A stretch of DNA of 64,000 bases from Lachnospiraceae bacterium (GCA_029071325.1 JAIEAP010000023.1:43137-107136), one strand, 5' to 3'; counted from the first letter of the stretch, positions 8,654-17,968 are shown. The notes: a model not told the origin generated them from the letters alone. Made by a program: numbers and translations.

Positions 8654-9775
8654 ATGAAAGAATTAAACATTGGCCGCATGCTGACGGAGAATCGCAGGAA
8701 GCGAGGGATCACGCAGGAGGAGCTGGCTGAATATATGGGCGTATCCAAGGCCTCTGTTTCCAAATGGGAAACCGGTGCTACTTATCCCGATATCACGCTT
8801 CTGCCCCGGCTGGCCACATTTTTCAATATCAGTATTGACGAATTGATGGGATATGAACCCCAAATGACCAAAGCGGATATACGCAGGCTCTACGGACAGA
8901 TTTGCCGCGATTTCTCCACAAAGCCCTTTGATGAGGTCATGGAGCATTGCCGGGAAATCACAAAAAAGTATTTTTCCTGCGCCCCTCTCCTGTTCCAAAT
9001 CGGCAGTCTGTATGTCAACCACTGTGTACTTGCCGGGACGCCGGAGGGAACGCTTGCCGTTCTGGAAGAAGCCGCCACGCTGTTTGTCCGGGTCAGGGAG
9101 GAGAGCGAACAGGCTGCACTGGCAGACCAGGCAGTCAATATGGAGGCTCTTTGCCTGCTGAAGCTGGGGCGGGGAGAAGAAGTCCTTGAACTGCTGGCGG
9201 ACTCAGTCCCTCTCAGGATGGCTCCCGAGCCTCTGCTGTCCGAGGCCTTCCGTATAACCGGAAATCATGAGGAGGCCGCCCGCGTTCTGCAGGCAGGCAT
9301 CTATCAGACCGTGCTTGAGCTCATGAACCTTCTGCTCCCCTACATGGATCTATGCGGGGAAAAGAATTCCTCATTGGAAGAAACCTGCCGCCGCACACTG
9401 GCTGTTGCAGATGCTTTTGAGCTGCGCACGCTGCATCCCGGCATTTTGCTGACCGCATATTTGTCCATTGCACAGGAGTTTGTAAAACACGGTAAAACAG
9501 AAAAAGCCCTTGACATGCTGGAACGATACGGCGCTCTTGCCGCATCTGACATTTATCCGCTGAAGCTTCACGGAGATTCCTATTTTACGCTTCTTGATGG
9601 TTGGCTGGAAGAAAATCTGCCCTTAGGCAGCAATCCGCCAAGAAGCGAAGACCTGATACGAAAAGACATTCTGGAAGCGTTGACAGCAGCTCCGGCATTT
9701 GCCGGTCTTTCGGACAACAAACGGTTCCAGAATATCATCCGCCGCTTAGCAGGCGGCATGGAGGTAAAAAAATGA
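8654..9775 (+). CDS. XRE-family transcriptional regulator with helical-repeat C-terminal domain
   Basis: This is a 373-residue protein. A classic helix-turn-helix at about 5-60 (GRMLTENRRKRGITQEEL, then SKASVSKWETGATYPD) is followed by about 300 residues of helical, TPR-like sequence (for example EGTLAVLEEAATLFVRVREE and NMEALCLLKLGRGEEVLELL). Such regulators often control the exporter beside them. The start chosen is ATG 8654, which has AGGTGAT seven bases upstream; the longer frame from 8486 lies in the inverted repeat and lacks a ribosome site. The stop overlaps the start of the ABC ATPase gene (ATGA), so the three genes 8654-11471 form one operon. The long structured leader may add post-transcriptional control. 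Confidence 0.88.
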   Translation: MKELNIGRMLTENRRKRGITQEELAEYMGVSKASVSKWETGATYPDITLLPRLATFFNISIDELMGYEPQMTKADIRRLYGQICRDFSTKPFDEVMEHCREITKKYFSCAPLLFQIGSLYVNHCVLAGTPEGTLAVLEEAATLFVRVREESEQAALADQAVNMEALCLLKLGRGEEVLELLADSVPLRMAPEPLLSEAFRITGNHEEAARVLQAGIYQTVLELMNLLLPYMDLCGEKNSSLEETCRRTLAVADAFELRTLHPGILLTAYLSIAQEFVKHGKTEKALDMLERYGALAASDIYPLKLHGDSYFTLLDGWLEENLPLGSNPPRSEDLIRKDILEALTAAPAFAGLSDNKRFQNIIRRLAGGMEVKK

Positions 9776-10683
9776 ATGCAGTGACCTTAAACCACCTGTC
9801 CAAGACATACCCCGGCGGCAAAACCGCTGTGGATTCTGTCAGCATCTGCCTGGCTCCGGGGGAGGTATTCGGATTCCTGGGGCCCAACGGCGCCGGTAAG
9901 ACTACTACGGTAAAGCTCTTAAACGGAATGCTGACTCCCACACAGGGAAGCTGCCTGGTATTCGATATTGATCCTGCCCAGAATCCCCAGCAGACGCACG
10001 CCCTCTCCGGCGTTGTCACCGAACATGCGCAGATGTATGATACCTTAACGGGTATCCAGAATCTTATATTTTACGGCTCTATCTACGGGCTCACAGAATC
10101 AGAAAGCCAGCAGCGCGGGACGCTGCTTCTGAAAGAACTGGAATTATTCGATGCCAAAGATCAGAAACTTGCCGCCTATTCCACCGGTATGCGGCAGCGT
10201 CTCTCACTGGCGCGGGCGCTGATCCATGAACCCCGGATCCTGTTTCTGGATGAACCCACCTCCGGGCTTGATCCGGAAAGCGCACAAAACGTTCATGCCA
10301 TGATACGCCGTCTGGCATCCGAGAAGGGCATTACCGTTTTTCTCTGCACCCACCAGCTCCGTTACGCCCAGGAAATCTGCACCAGATACGGACTTATGGA
10401 GGAGGGCAGGCTGCTGGCGGATGGAACGTTAGCTTCCCTGCGGGCTAAGGTCTGCTCCGGTATGACCATGACCATAAAGACCAGCAGCATCCCCGCCGGA
10501 TTACCCTGCCGGCAGACAGATACATGCACCTTCGAGCTTGCCATAGCATCCGAGGAAGATATCCCCCGGATTGTGCGCAGGATCGTGGATGCCGGAGGAG
10601 ACGTATATCACGTTTCCGCCAAACAGCCTTCATTGGAAGATATTTATTTCCGTCTCACCGGAGAAAAGGAGAAACCAGAATGA
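9772..10683 (+). CDS. ABC-2 type exporter, ATP-binding subunit
   Basis: This is a 303-residue ATPase with Walker A GPNGAGKTT, signature YSTGMRQRL, Walker B ILFLDEPTSGLD, and a DrrA/CcmA-like C-terminal tail of about 70 residues. The ATG at 9772 overlaps the regulator's stop codon (ATGA), and the gene in turn overlaps the permease start (ATGA at 10680), so translation of all three is coupled. In this family the ATPase drives export of drugs, lipids or peptides through the adjacent permease. The substrate cannot be told from sequence. Confidence 0.92.
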   Translation: MNAVTLNHLSKTYPGGKTAVDSVSICLAPGEVFGFLGPNGAGKTTTVKLLNGMLTPTQGSCLVFDIDPAQNPQQTHALSGVVTEHAQMYDTLTGIQNLIFYGSIYGLTESESQQRGTLLLKELELFDAKDQKLAAYSTGMRQRLSLARALIHEPRILFLDEPTSGLDPESAQNVHAMIRRLASEKGITVFLCTHQLRYAQEICTRYGLMEEGRLLADGTLASLRAKVCSGMTMTIKTSSIPAGLPCRQTDTCTFELAIASEEDIPRIVRRIVDAGGDVYHVSAKQPSLEDIYFRLTGEKEKPE

Positions 10684-11471
10684 ATCATCAAATGACTGCT
10701 ATTATCAAAAAAGACATCCGTGGGATTACTTCCAACAAGCGCATGCTTACCACTCTTCTGGTAGTCCCCATTGTTCTGACTATTTTCCTTCCCACCGTTT
10801 ATATTGTGATACTCCGTTTCGTTCCCACGGAAGGAGAAGACATGCTGAAGCTGTTGAAAATGCTGCCTTTATCTATACAAGGCGGTGAGTCCACCCAAAA
10901 CCTGATCCGGCTTATGCTCAACTATATCCTGCCGGTTTTTTTCCTATTGATCCCCATTATGGCTTCTTCGGTTATGGCGGCTGCCTCTTTCGTGGGAGAG
11001 AAGGAAAAGCGAACCCTGGAAACTCTTTTGTACTGCCCGCTGTCATTAAAGCAGATTTTCCGTTCCAAGGTAATGGCTTCTTTCCTGCTCAGCATGTTCG
11101 TCTCAGCCGTGTCCTTTGCAGCTATGCTCCTTGTGCTGGAGACAGAGACTTACCTCATCACCGGCACTTTCCTGCTCCCGGATATCAAATGGCTTCTCAT
11201 CCTGCTGTTAGTGGCCCCGTCCATTTCCATGATCTCCATCACTCTGACGGTTCGTGTATCCGCCAAGGCACAGAGTGTGGAAGATGCGCAGCAAGGCGCT
11301 GTTTTCCTGCTGATGCCGGTACTTCTTCTGATCATCGGACAGTTCACAGGAGTCCTGCTCGTCAGCGCCTGGATCCTGCTTGCCCTGGGGGCTGTATGCG
11401 CCCTGCTTGCCGCGCTGCTCCTCAAACGTGCCATCGGAAGGTTTCAGTATGAAGCCCTATTAAAATCCTGA
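10680..11471 (+). CDS. ABC-2 type exporter, permease subunit
   Basis: This is a 263-residue integral membrane protein beginning MNHQMTAIIKKDIRGITSNK, the usual cytoplasmic lead of ABC-2 permeases. There are about six hydrophobic segments (around residues 22-45, 85-105, 135-155, 165-190, 205-220 and 225-250). A conserved GEKEKRTLETLL motif lies near residue 110, typical of NatB/YhaP-like permeases. The ATG overlaps the stop of the ATPase gene. The gene ends 17 bp from the convergent BceB-like gene, with no clear terminator between. Confidence 0.88.
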   Translation: MNHQMTAIIKKDIRGITSNKRMLTTLLVVPIVLTIFLPTVYIVILRFVPTEGEDMLKLLKMLPLSIQGGESTQNLIRLMLNYILPVFFLLIPIMASSVMAAASFVGEKEKRTLETLLYCPLSLKQIFRSKVMASFLLSMFVSAVSFAAMLLVLETETYLITGTFLLPDIKWLLILLLVAPSISMISITLTVRVSAKAQSVEDAQQGAVFLLMPVLLLIIGQFTGVLLVSAWILLALGAVCALLAALLLKRAIGRFQYEALLKS

Positions 11472-11488
11472 CCGCAATGGGGCATCCC

Positions 11489-13540
11489 TTACTCTCTGGC
11501 GCCGCTGACGATATTGTAGTACGCGTTGGAGGTAATGCGATACACCAGACAATAGAACAGGGCAAACACCACAAAGCTGATGACGGTGGTGACCGCAAAC
11601 AGGACGACGTTATTCAGGTTAAACAACAGCAGCAGTTTACGGATGATGGGAAACGCAAATGCCAGATGCATGCCCGCTCCCACCAACGGCAGGAAAAATA
11701 CCGTCAGAAGCTGGGAATTGATGCTCTTTCGGATTTCCCGCTTAGTCATACCGATCTTCTGCATGATCTCAAACCGCGCCTGGTCCTCGTAGCCCTCGGA
11801 AATCTGCTTGTAATAAATGATCAGGACTGCTGCCAGAATAAACACTGCGCTCAGCACGATACCGAGATAGAACAGGCTGCCGAAGATGCTGTAAAAGTCC
11901 TCCCGCTCCATCTCCCTACCTTGTACGGAGAAAGCATAATACCCATATGTTTCGTTTGCATCCGGAGCACGGAAATTCTCACGGATCGCAGCATACAGAG
12001 CATCCTGATCCTTACGTTCCAGTCCCGTATCGAAGTTATATGACCAGCGGAGAGTTACCATACGGTTCCCATTATAATCGGCCAGTTCATCAATGCCTTC
12101 GATAGCCGTTTTCAGATCCGGCACGAAAATAACAATGGTGGGGACGATTGCCATGGCCGCCTCTCCGCTTCCTGCAAAATCGTCTACTACCTTCTTGATC
12201 CGAAAGCTCCTGCCATTACGGAACGAAAGGGTATCTTTCTCATATCTATAGCTATCACGGTAGAAATAGAGCAGCGCCTCGTCCTCTTCCAACGTTTCAT
12301 CGGTTCCCATCAATGCATTATAATCTTCAATGGGAATGATATAGATCTGATATACATTGGAATACGTATCCAGATGAAACTGCTCGATCTTGCTTACGTC
12401 AGTCTCTACGGTGTCCTCCATCAGAAGCCCCGCTACAGAAGCGCTGCGGTATTCATGTATGTTTGCTGGATCTGCGTCGTAAGACCTGACAATCCTCAGC
12501 ATTTCATTTCTAATCGCACCAACGGCTTCCCCTGTCATTTCTTCCACATCATTCCATTGGAAGCTGGTGTTGATCTCCCGGGGATAACGGGCGTTAATAG
12601 AATCCTCCTCACCGGCATACAGACTTGTGGTAGAGGAAATCATGACCAGCACCATTGTGGCAAGGATACAGATGGATGCAAGACCTGCGCCGTTGCGCTT
12701 CATGCGGTACACCATAGAAGATACGGACACAAAGTGGTTCGCCTTATAATAATAATTCTTTCTCTTCTGAAGAATACGGCAGAACAGCACCGAACCTGCG
12801 ATCATGACCAGGTATGTTCCCAGGATGACCAGAACAACTGCTAAGAAAAATACCAGCAATGCGGATACCGGGTTCTGGATGGTCACCGCGAGGCCGTATG
12901 CCGCTCCCAGCATCAGGACACCTAAAATGCCCACCAGCCAGTTACCTTTCGGCGGTTTCTCCCCCACGTTCTCACTTCGCAGCAGGGATATGGCATTTGC
13001 AAACTTCACCTGGCGAAGAGAATTGAGGAAAAGGAGCAGGAATATCACGCCAAACACCATGACGGTCATAGCAATCGCAGCCGGAGAGACCGAAAAGGAG
13101 TAATTGACAGAACCGCTTAAGACATTTACAAGCCCCAGCTCTGCCAGCTTGGAAAAGACAATACCTGCAAACAGCCCTGCACCCAGAGAAATCGCAGAGA
13201 TGATCAATGCTTCCCAAAAGAGGATGAATCCAATATTTCCCTTCCCCATTCCAAGAATGTTATAGAGTCCAAATTCCTTCTTCCGCCTGCGGATCAGGAA
13301 TGAATTGGTATAGAACAGGAATATACAGGCAAATATGGCAATGACCCAGGTTCCCAGTTCCATCATACCCTGTATGGTCTCTCCTCCCCGCATAGACCGG
13401 ATCGCATCATTGTTCTGCAGAAACACAATAATATAGTACATCATCACCATTCCGATACAGGTCAGAATATACGGAAGATACATCCGCCTGTTTTTCCGGA
13501 TGCCGTCAAAGGCAAGCTTCGGATAAAATCCTGCTTTCAT
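11489..13540 (-). CDS. BceB/VraG-type ABC permease with large extracellular sensor domain
   Basis: This is a 683-residue FtsX-family permease. One N-terminal helix, then three more, precede a long extracellular domain (about 315-545, rich in charged residues, after LYAGEEDSINARYP). Helices 8-10 lie near the C-terminus. This layout is diagnostic of Bce-type systems, in which the permease both detects and helps remove peptide antibiotics from lipid II cycle intermediates and signals to its kinase. It overlaps the ATPase gene by 4 bp. Together with the kinase and regulator upstream it makes a complete self-contained resistance module. The target antibiotic is unknown. Confidence 0.9.
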   Translation of the reverse strand: MKAGFYPKLAFDGIRKNRRMYLPYILTCIGMVMMYYIIVFLQNNDAIRSMRGGETIQGMMELGTWVIAIFACIFLFYTNSFLIRRRKKEFGLYNILGMGKGNIGFILFWEALIISAISLGAGLFAGIVFSKLAELGLVNVLSGSVNYSFSVSPAAIAMTVMVFGVIFLLLFLNSLRQVKFANAISLLRSENVGEKPPKGNWLVGILGVLMLGAAYGLAVTIQNPVSALLVFFLAVVLVILGTYLVMIAGSVLFCRILQKRKNYYYKANHFVSVSSMVYRMKRNGAGLASICILATMVLVMISSTTSLYAGEEDSINARYPREINTSFQWNDVEEMTGEAVGAIRNEMLRIVRSYDADPANIHEYRSASVAGLLMEDTVETDVSKIEQFHLDTYSNVYQIYIIPIEDYNALMGTDETLEEDEALLYFYRDSYRYEKDTLSFRNGRSFRIKKVVDDFAGSGEAAMAIVPTIVIFVPDLKTAIEGIDELADYNGNRMVTLRWSYNFDTGLERKDQDALYAAIRENFRAPDANETYGYYAFSVQGREMEREDFYSIFGSLFYLGIVLSAVFILAAVLIIYYKQISEGYEDQARFEIMQKIGMTKREIRKSINSQLLTVFFLPLVGAGMHLAFAFPIIRKLLLLFNLNNVVLFAVTTVISFVVFALFYCLVYRITSNAYYNIVSGARE

Positions 13541-14301
13541 CGTCTCTCACCCCCTGTCGTCAGCAGTGTAAGCGTATCGGAAATCTTCTGGTACAGCTGC
13601 TGATCGGTATCCTCCCCACGGTAAACCTGATGGAATACCTCACCGTCCTTGATGAACAATACCCGGTTGGCAACGCTTGCCGCCTTTACGGAATGGGTGA
13701 CCATTAAAATGGTCTGACCAAGCCGGTTGACCTCCCCAAACAGGCGGAGCAGCTCATCGGTTGCTTTGGAATCCAACGCTCCTGTTGGCTCATCTGCCAG
13801 GATCAGCCGGGGGGCCGTAATGATAGCACGGGCAACCGCCGCTCTCTGCTTCTGACCGCCGGATACTTCATAGGGATACTTTTTCAGCAGTTCTGTAATA
13901 CCCAGCTTTGCAGCGATAGGCTTAAGCCTCTCGCTCATTTCCCGGTACGATTTGCCCGCCAGCACAAGGGGAAGATAGATATTATCCTCCAGGGTAAATG
14001 TGTCAAGCAGGTTAAAATCCTGAAACACAAATCCCAGATGGTCACGGCGGAAAGCGGAAACCGCAGACTCCTTGATTCTGGTCAAATCCATTCCGTCAAG
14101 GATCACACTGCCCCCCGTAGGCTTATCAAGCGCTGCCAGGATATTGAGAAGGGTCGTTTTGCCCGACCCGGACTCTCCCATAATCGCTACATATTCTCCC
14201 TGCTCCACGCTGAAATTCACATTTCGCAGAGCCTCTACTTTGTTGCCGCCAAAACGGGTAGAATAGACTTTTTTCAGTCCTTTTACTTCCAAAATACTCA
14301 T
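13537..14301 (-). CDS. BceA-type ABC transporter ATPase
   Basis: This is a 254-residue ATPase of the MacB/LolD/BceA group: Walker A GESGSGKTT, Q-loop FQDFNLLDTFTLEDN, signature VSGGQKQRAAVARA, and Walker B LILADEPTGALD. It partners the BceB-like permease, whose start codon overlaps this gene's end. The gap on its 5' side (14302-14413) carries a likely operator for the BceR-like regulator, so the transporter pair is probably induced separately from the regulator-kinase pair. Confidence 0.93.
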   Translation of the reverse strand: MSILEVKGLKKVYSTRFGGNKVEALRNVNFSVEQGEYVAIMGESGSGKTTLLNILAALDKPTGGSVILDGMDLTRIKESAVSAFRRDHLGFVFQDFNLLDTFTLEDNIYLPLVLAGKSYREMSERLKPIAAKLGITELLKKYPYEVSGGQKQRAAVARAIITAPRLILADEPTGALDSKATDELLRLFGEVNRLGQTILMVTHSVKAASVANRVLFIKDGEVFHQVYRGEDTDQQLYQKISDTLTLLTTGGERR

Positions 14302-14373
14302 TGTAATTTGTCCTCCTATTGTTTATCCTCCCTTATCTTAGCAGAAACGGGAAATGCACTGCCATCGAATCGC

Positions 14374-14410
14374 CTTACATTTCCCGCTCCAAATCTTACA
14401 TTTTTGTAAG
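14374..14410 (-). promoter_or_regulatory. Candidate BceR-type operator: direct repeat and inverted repeat
   Basis: CTTACATTT occurs at 14374-14382 and again at 14395-14403, 21 bp apart (two helical turns). The second copy is part of a palindrome, CTTACA-TTTT-TGTAAG (14395-14410). It lies in the only intergenic gap of the Bce module, upstream of the ATPase gene, where OmpR-type regulators of this group normally bind. Binding is inferred, not shown. Confidence 0.5.
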
Positions 14411-14413
14411 AAT

Positions 14414-15409
14414 TTATTCTTGTTTTAATTTATATTGTCCTATATTAAGGGAAATTACGGTTCCCTTGCCGACCTGTGATGCCGCCGTGATCTCAATTCC
14501 AAGATTCTTACAGATACGTTTGCAGAGGTAAAGGCCAATCCCGCTGGCACGTTTGTCGCTGCGGCCGTTATATCCGGTATAACCCTTTTCAAAGACCCGG
14601 GGCAGATCCTCCGGCGCAATGCCGATGCCCGTATCCTCAATGCAAAGGGTATCGGAGCCGGACATATATATTCTGATGCCGCCGGACCGGGTATATTTCA
14701 GTGCATTGGACAAGACCTGCTCTACCACAAAGGACAGCCACTTATCATCCGTAACAATGCTTTTGTGAAGAGGCTCATACTCCAGGCGCAGCTTCCTGCC
14801 GATAAATTCGGCAGAAAAACGCCGGACCGCCTGGCGGATGATATCATCCAGCTCGTACTCTTTGAACACATAATCGCTGGAGTTTGCGCCCAGACGCAGG
14901 AATGCCAGTACCATTTCCACATATTGCTCTATCCGGAACAGGTCTGACGATAATTTCCGTGACAATTCGGAATCTTCATTCTGCAGCGTCAGCCGCATAG
15001 ACGCAATGGGCGTCTTGATCTGATGCACCCATACAGTATAATATTCCACCATATCCTGATAACGGGCGTCCGTGTCCGTCTGCAGGCTCGTCACCTCCGT
15101 TATCAGGTTCTCGATAACAGCCTGATAATCAGCATCCTCTATCCCCTCTGCCGCAGGCATCTGTGAGATCATTGCCGCTGTCATCTCCCTGATCCCACAG
15201 AGCTCTTCATGCCTTGCTCTCACATGGATAAAATCAATGATTACGAATATCATGCCGACAAGAAGGCATAGCAGCGCCGGATATCCCACCGCCTCTATAG
15301 GCAGATGATATAAGAAAAACGAGACCACAAAGATCGCACCAAATAAGACCAGCGCGATTATCTCCTTCTGACGCTCTCTGATGTATGCCAAAAACAATTT
15401 CATACGCAC
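14414..15409 (-). CDS. Intramembrane-sensing histidine kinase (BceS type)
   Basis: This is a 331-residue kinase. Two transmembrane helices lie close together at about 17-57 with almost no extracellular loop. The phospho-acceptor motif is WVHQIKTPIASM (about residue 125), the N-box is LSNALKYT, and the G-boxes are DTGIGIAPED and GIGLYLCKRI. Kinases of this layout do not sense directly but read the state of the BceAB transporter. Its start lies 2 bp from the stop of the response regulator. Confidence 0.92.
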   Translation of the reverse strand: MRMKLFLAYIRERQKEIIALVLFGAIFVVSFFLYHLPIEAVGYPALLCLLVGMIFVIIDFIHVRARHEELCGIREMTAAMISQMPAAEGIEDADYQAVIENLITEVTSLQTDTDARYQDMVEYYTVWVHQIKTPIASMRLTLQNEDSELSRKLSSDLFRIEQYVEMVLAFLRLGANSSDYVFKEYELDDIIRQAVRRFSAEFIGRKLRLEYEPLHKSIVTDDKWLSFVVEQVLSNALKYTRSGGIRIYMSGSDTLCIEDTGIGIAPEDLPRVFEKGYTGYNGRSDKRASGIGLYLCKRICKNLGIEITAASQVGKGTVISLNIGQYKLKQE

Positions 15410-15411
15410 TC

Positions 15412-16083
15412 CTATTCTATGATATATCCCACGCCGAATCTGGTTGCAATGAATTCTTCCAGTCCTGCCTGATCCAGCTTCTTCCTCAGGCGGTTAACGT
15501 TAACCGTCAATGTATTCTCATCCACAAAAGAATCCGTCTCCCACAGCCGCTCCATCAGCCGCTCCCGGCTGACCACATTTCCCTTGTTTTCCATCAGGCA
15601 CAGAAGAATCCTGTATTCATTCTTGGTCAGAGGTATTTTCTCATCCTCATAGGTCAGCGTGTTGTCCCCGGTATTTAAGAATGCTCCCTTGTGCTCCAGG
15701 ACTGGGACAGAAGCCGCAAAATCATAGGTGCGGCGCAGCAGCGCCTGCAGCTTTGCCATCAGTACGCTCTGGTCAAAGGGCTTGGCGATAAAATCATCCG
15801 CCCCCATATTCATTGCCATTACGATATTCATATTGTCCGATGCTGAGGATATGAAGATAATGGGCACTTTGGAGATTTTGCGTATCTCACTGCACCAGTG
15901 ATATCCGTCAAAAAATGGCAGCGCTATATCCAGAAGGATAATATGCGGCTCAAAATCCGTATACTCTGCCAGTACGCTTCGAAAATCTTCTACCACACGG
16001 GTCTCAAGATTCCAGGCATTTGCCTGAAGCCGGATGGCATTTGCTATTCCAAGATCGTCTTCTACTATCAACAGTTTGTACAT
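15412..16083 (-). CDS. OmpR-family response regulator (BceR type)
   Basis: This is a 223-residue regulator. The receiver domain (about 1-120) has VEDD, phospho-acceptor LLDIALPFFDG and the KPF motif. The winged-helix output domain carries LTKNEYRILLCLMENKG and VNVNRLRKKL. The ATG at 16083 is chosen over a longer frame because it follows AGGAGATGG. It acts with the kinase 3 bp downstream and probably binds the direct repeats at 14374-14410. Confidence 0.93.
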   Translation of the reverse strand: MYKLLIVEDDLGIANAIRLQANAWNLETRVVEDFRSVLAEYTDFEPHIILLDIALPFFDGYHWCSEIRKISKVPIIFISSASDNMNIVMAMNMGADDFIAKPFDQSVLMAKLQALLRRTYDFAASVPVLEHKGAFLNTGDNTLTYEDEKIPLTKNEYRILLCLMENKGNVVSRERLMERLWETDSFVDENTLTVNVNRLRKKLDQAGLEEFIATRFGVGYIIE

Positions 16084-16151
16084 AAAACCATCTCCTATTC
16101 TCCTGCGCCGGGCACAGTCGCTCTCGCGGCGTATCCCTTGGATTAAGATAA

Positions 16152-16181
16152 AGAGAGCCTCCTTGTCCAAGGGGGCTCTCT
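16152..16181 (-). terminator. Intrinsic terminator after the 106-residue membrane protein
   Basis: AGAGAGCC at 16152-16159 pairs with GGCTCTCT at 16174-16181, and the inner CTTG/CAAG bases also pair. On the minus strand the stem is followed by TTATCTT. It lies 35 bp after the stop of the gene at 16216-16536. Confidence 0.6.
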
Positions 16182-16215
16182 GTGTATTCATTGACTTCAT
16201 CCAAGGCAGATCTCA

Positions 16216-16536
16216 TCAATACTCCGGATGTCCGATGCATTTTCGTTTCAAAATATAGCCGCAGCACCAGATTGCACCCGCCACCGGCATTGCACAGACC
16301 ACCTTCACCAGCGTGCCCACCACTTCTGAAACGGTCAGCCCGCCTGCCATAAAGGATCCCACGGTTCCATGAATCGGCTTTAACAGCATAAGCCATCCGC
16401 CAATATAAATCGCCGCCAGCGTACCTAACAGGTAAAATAGCCCTCCTGCCATCCGGCGCATATATCTGCGGTAAGTCCTGCGCTCTTCTATCTGTTTCCC
16501 AATTGCCTCTTTTTTCTCTGCGATATTCTCCTTCAT
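16216..16536 (-). CDS. Small membrane protein of unknown function
   Basis: This is a 106-residue protein. The basic, charged N-terminus (MKENIAEKKEAIGKQIEERR) is followed by three hydrophobic segments at about 29-50, 55-72 and 73-97, ending KRKCIGHPEY. I recognise no family. The gene stands alone between an acetyltransferase and the Bce module, with its own terminator. Good ribosome site spacing and a compact membrane-protein composition support it as real. Confidence 0.6.
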   Translation of the reverse strand: MKENIAEKKEAIGKQIEERRTYRRYMRRMAGGLFYLLGTLAAIYIGGWLMLLKPIHGTVGSFMAGGLTVSEVVGTLVKVVCAMPVAGAIWCCGYILKRKCIGHPEY

Positions 16537-16569
16537 AGTAATTCCTTTTCGTATATTCCTGCTCCTACA

Positions 16570-17064
16570 TCATGCGTGGAGCATCAACTGATAAATATCC
16601 ACATTCAGATATCTGCCGAATTTCTTTCCGGCATCCTGAATCGTCCCACAGAGAGTAAAGCCCTCTCTCTGATGAATATGGATGCTGCTCTCATTTTCCG
16701 AGGTGATCACAGACACGATGGTATGCAGCTTAACCTGCTGCCTGCCATAATCGACAATACGCTCCAACAGCGCTGTTCCGATTCCCTCTCCCCGGTTCTC
16801 TTTGCGCACATACAACCCCAGCTCAGCGGTTTCTTCATATGCCGCTCTGGAACGGTAGGGGGACAACTCTGCATAACCCAGCACCTTTCTGCCATCCACA
16901 GCAACCAGAAGGCCGTATACCCCACGATGCTCATAAAACCAGTTCTGGCGGTTTTTAATGTCCTTCTCTTCCGTATCAAAAGTCGCCGTTGTGTGAAGGA
17001 TTGCTTCATTATAAATATCCATCAACTGAACGAGATCTTCTTCTGTTGCTTTCCGGATGATCAT
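16570..17064 (-). CDS. GNAT acetyltransferase of the phosphinothricin acetyltransferase (Pat) type
   Basis: This is a 164-residue protein with the Pat family signature near the N-terminus (DIYNEAILHTTATFDTEEK), YAELSPYRSRAAYEETAELGLYV, the acetyl-CoA loop ENRGEGIGTALLERI, and the C-terminal HQREGFTLCGTIQDAGKKFG. Members acetylate small amines such as phosphinothricin or methionine derivatives; chromosomal copies are often general detoxifiers. The start at 17064 follows GAGGAGGCGG at ideal distance; the frame could extend 14 codons upstream, but without such a site. Confidence 0.86.
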   Translation of the reverse strand: MIIRKATEEDLVQLMDIYNEAILHTTATFDTEEKDIKNRQNWFYEHRGVYGLLVAVDGRKVLGYAELSPYRSRAAYEETAELGLYVRKENRGEGIGTALLERIVDYGRQQVKLHTIVSVITSENESSIHIHQREGFTLCGTIQDAGKKFGRYLNVDIYQLMLHA

Positions 17065-17212
17065 CCGCACCGCCTCCTCTATTGCTGTCGTTATCTCTGC
17101 TTTCATGATAACAAACTATCAGATGCGCTGTCAAGACGGCACTTGCTTGACTTTCCCGCAAAATGACGCTACACTGTTATTACATATATAATGTAACTTA
17201 GGAGGAATTAAA

Positions 17213-17857
17213 ATGCAGTGTAATTCATGTGGTGCACCATACCCGGACAACAGTCCTTCCTGTCCTCATTGCGGGCAGCCAAACCAATTCCAGGGCAATC
17301 CCCAGAACTTCGGGCAGCCCAATCAGTTCCAGGGCAATCACCAGAACTTCGGACAGCCCAATCAGTTCCCGGGCAATCCCCAGAATTTCGGACAGCCCAA
17401 TCAATTCCAGGGCAATCCCCAAAACTTCGGGCAGCCCAACCAGTACCAGAACGCTTATCCAGGCGGCGCTCCTTCCGGTCCGCCCATGACAAAGCAGCAG
17501 TTCTTCAAGCTGCCAGGTATGAACCAGTTCCGCAGCTCACTGATCGGTGCGGCATGCCTTGCATATTTCTGCGCTGCTATTACATTAATTTTTTCTGTTA
17601 TAAATAATCCCCTGTCTATTTTGGACGCGGCGATCCTGTTGGGGCTGGCCTTGGGCATGCATCTTGGAAGAAGCCGCGCCTGTGCCTTTGTCATGCTGGG
17701 ATATTCTATTTTCAATTTTGTCTATGCGATCACGAAAACTCATACCCTCGGAGGCTGGCTGATCATTCTTGCCGCTGCCCTGGGCTGCGTCGCTACCTGT
17801 AAGATGCACGCCGCTTACAAAAGCTACATACAGACAGGATTTACTCCTTATGCCTAA
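17213..17857 (+). CDS. Zinc-ribbon membrane protein with Q/N-rich tandem repeats
   Basis: This is a 214-residue protein. A zinc ribbon at residues 3-20 (CNSCGAP, then CPHCGQ) is followed by four exact-length 13-residue repeats (GQPNQFQGNPQNF) and a partial fifth. After a Pro/Gly linker come about three hydrophobic segments (residues 110-190: CLAYFCAAITLIFSVI, AILLGLALGMHLG, GWLIILAAALGCVATC). Such zinc-ribbon plus low-complexity plus helix proteins are common in Lachnospiraceae and are uncharacterised. AGGAGG precedes the ATG. The repeat number is likely to vary between strains. Confidence 0.75.
   Translation: MQCNSCGAPYPDNSPSCPHCGQPNQFQGNPQNFGQPNQFQGNHQNFGQPNQFPGNPQNFGQPNQFQGNPQNFGQPNQYQNAYPGGAPSGPPMTKQQFFKLPGMNQFRSSLIGAACLAYFCAAITLIFSVINNPLSILDAAILLGLALGMHLGRSRACAFVMLGYSIFNFVYAITKTHTLGGWLIILAAALGCVATCKMHAAYKSYIQTGFTPYA
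17273..17428 (+). repeat. Four 39-bp tandem repeats inside the zinc-ribbon gene
   Basis: The units are 17273-17311, 17312-17350, 17351-17389 and 17390-17428. Each encodes GQPNQFQGNPQNF with small changes (NH for NP in unit 2; FP for FQ in unit 3). Unit length is a multiple of three, so slippage would keep the frame. Confidence 0.9.
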
Positions 17858-17968
17858 GATATTCATGATAACCCGGCTGGCAGGCTGATTTTAGTACAGC
17901 AAAATATATCAATCTAACTGATTAAATTTAATCATACACAAAACCATTTATCTGTGTTAGTATTACTC

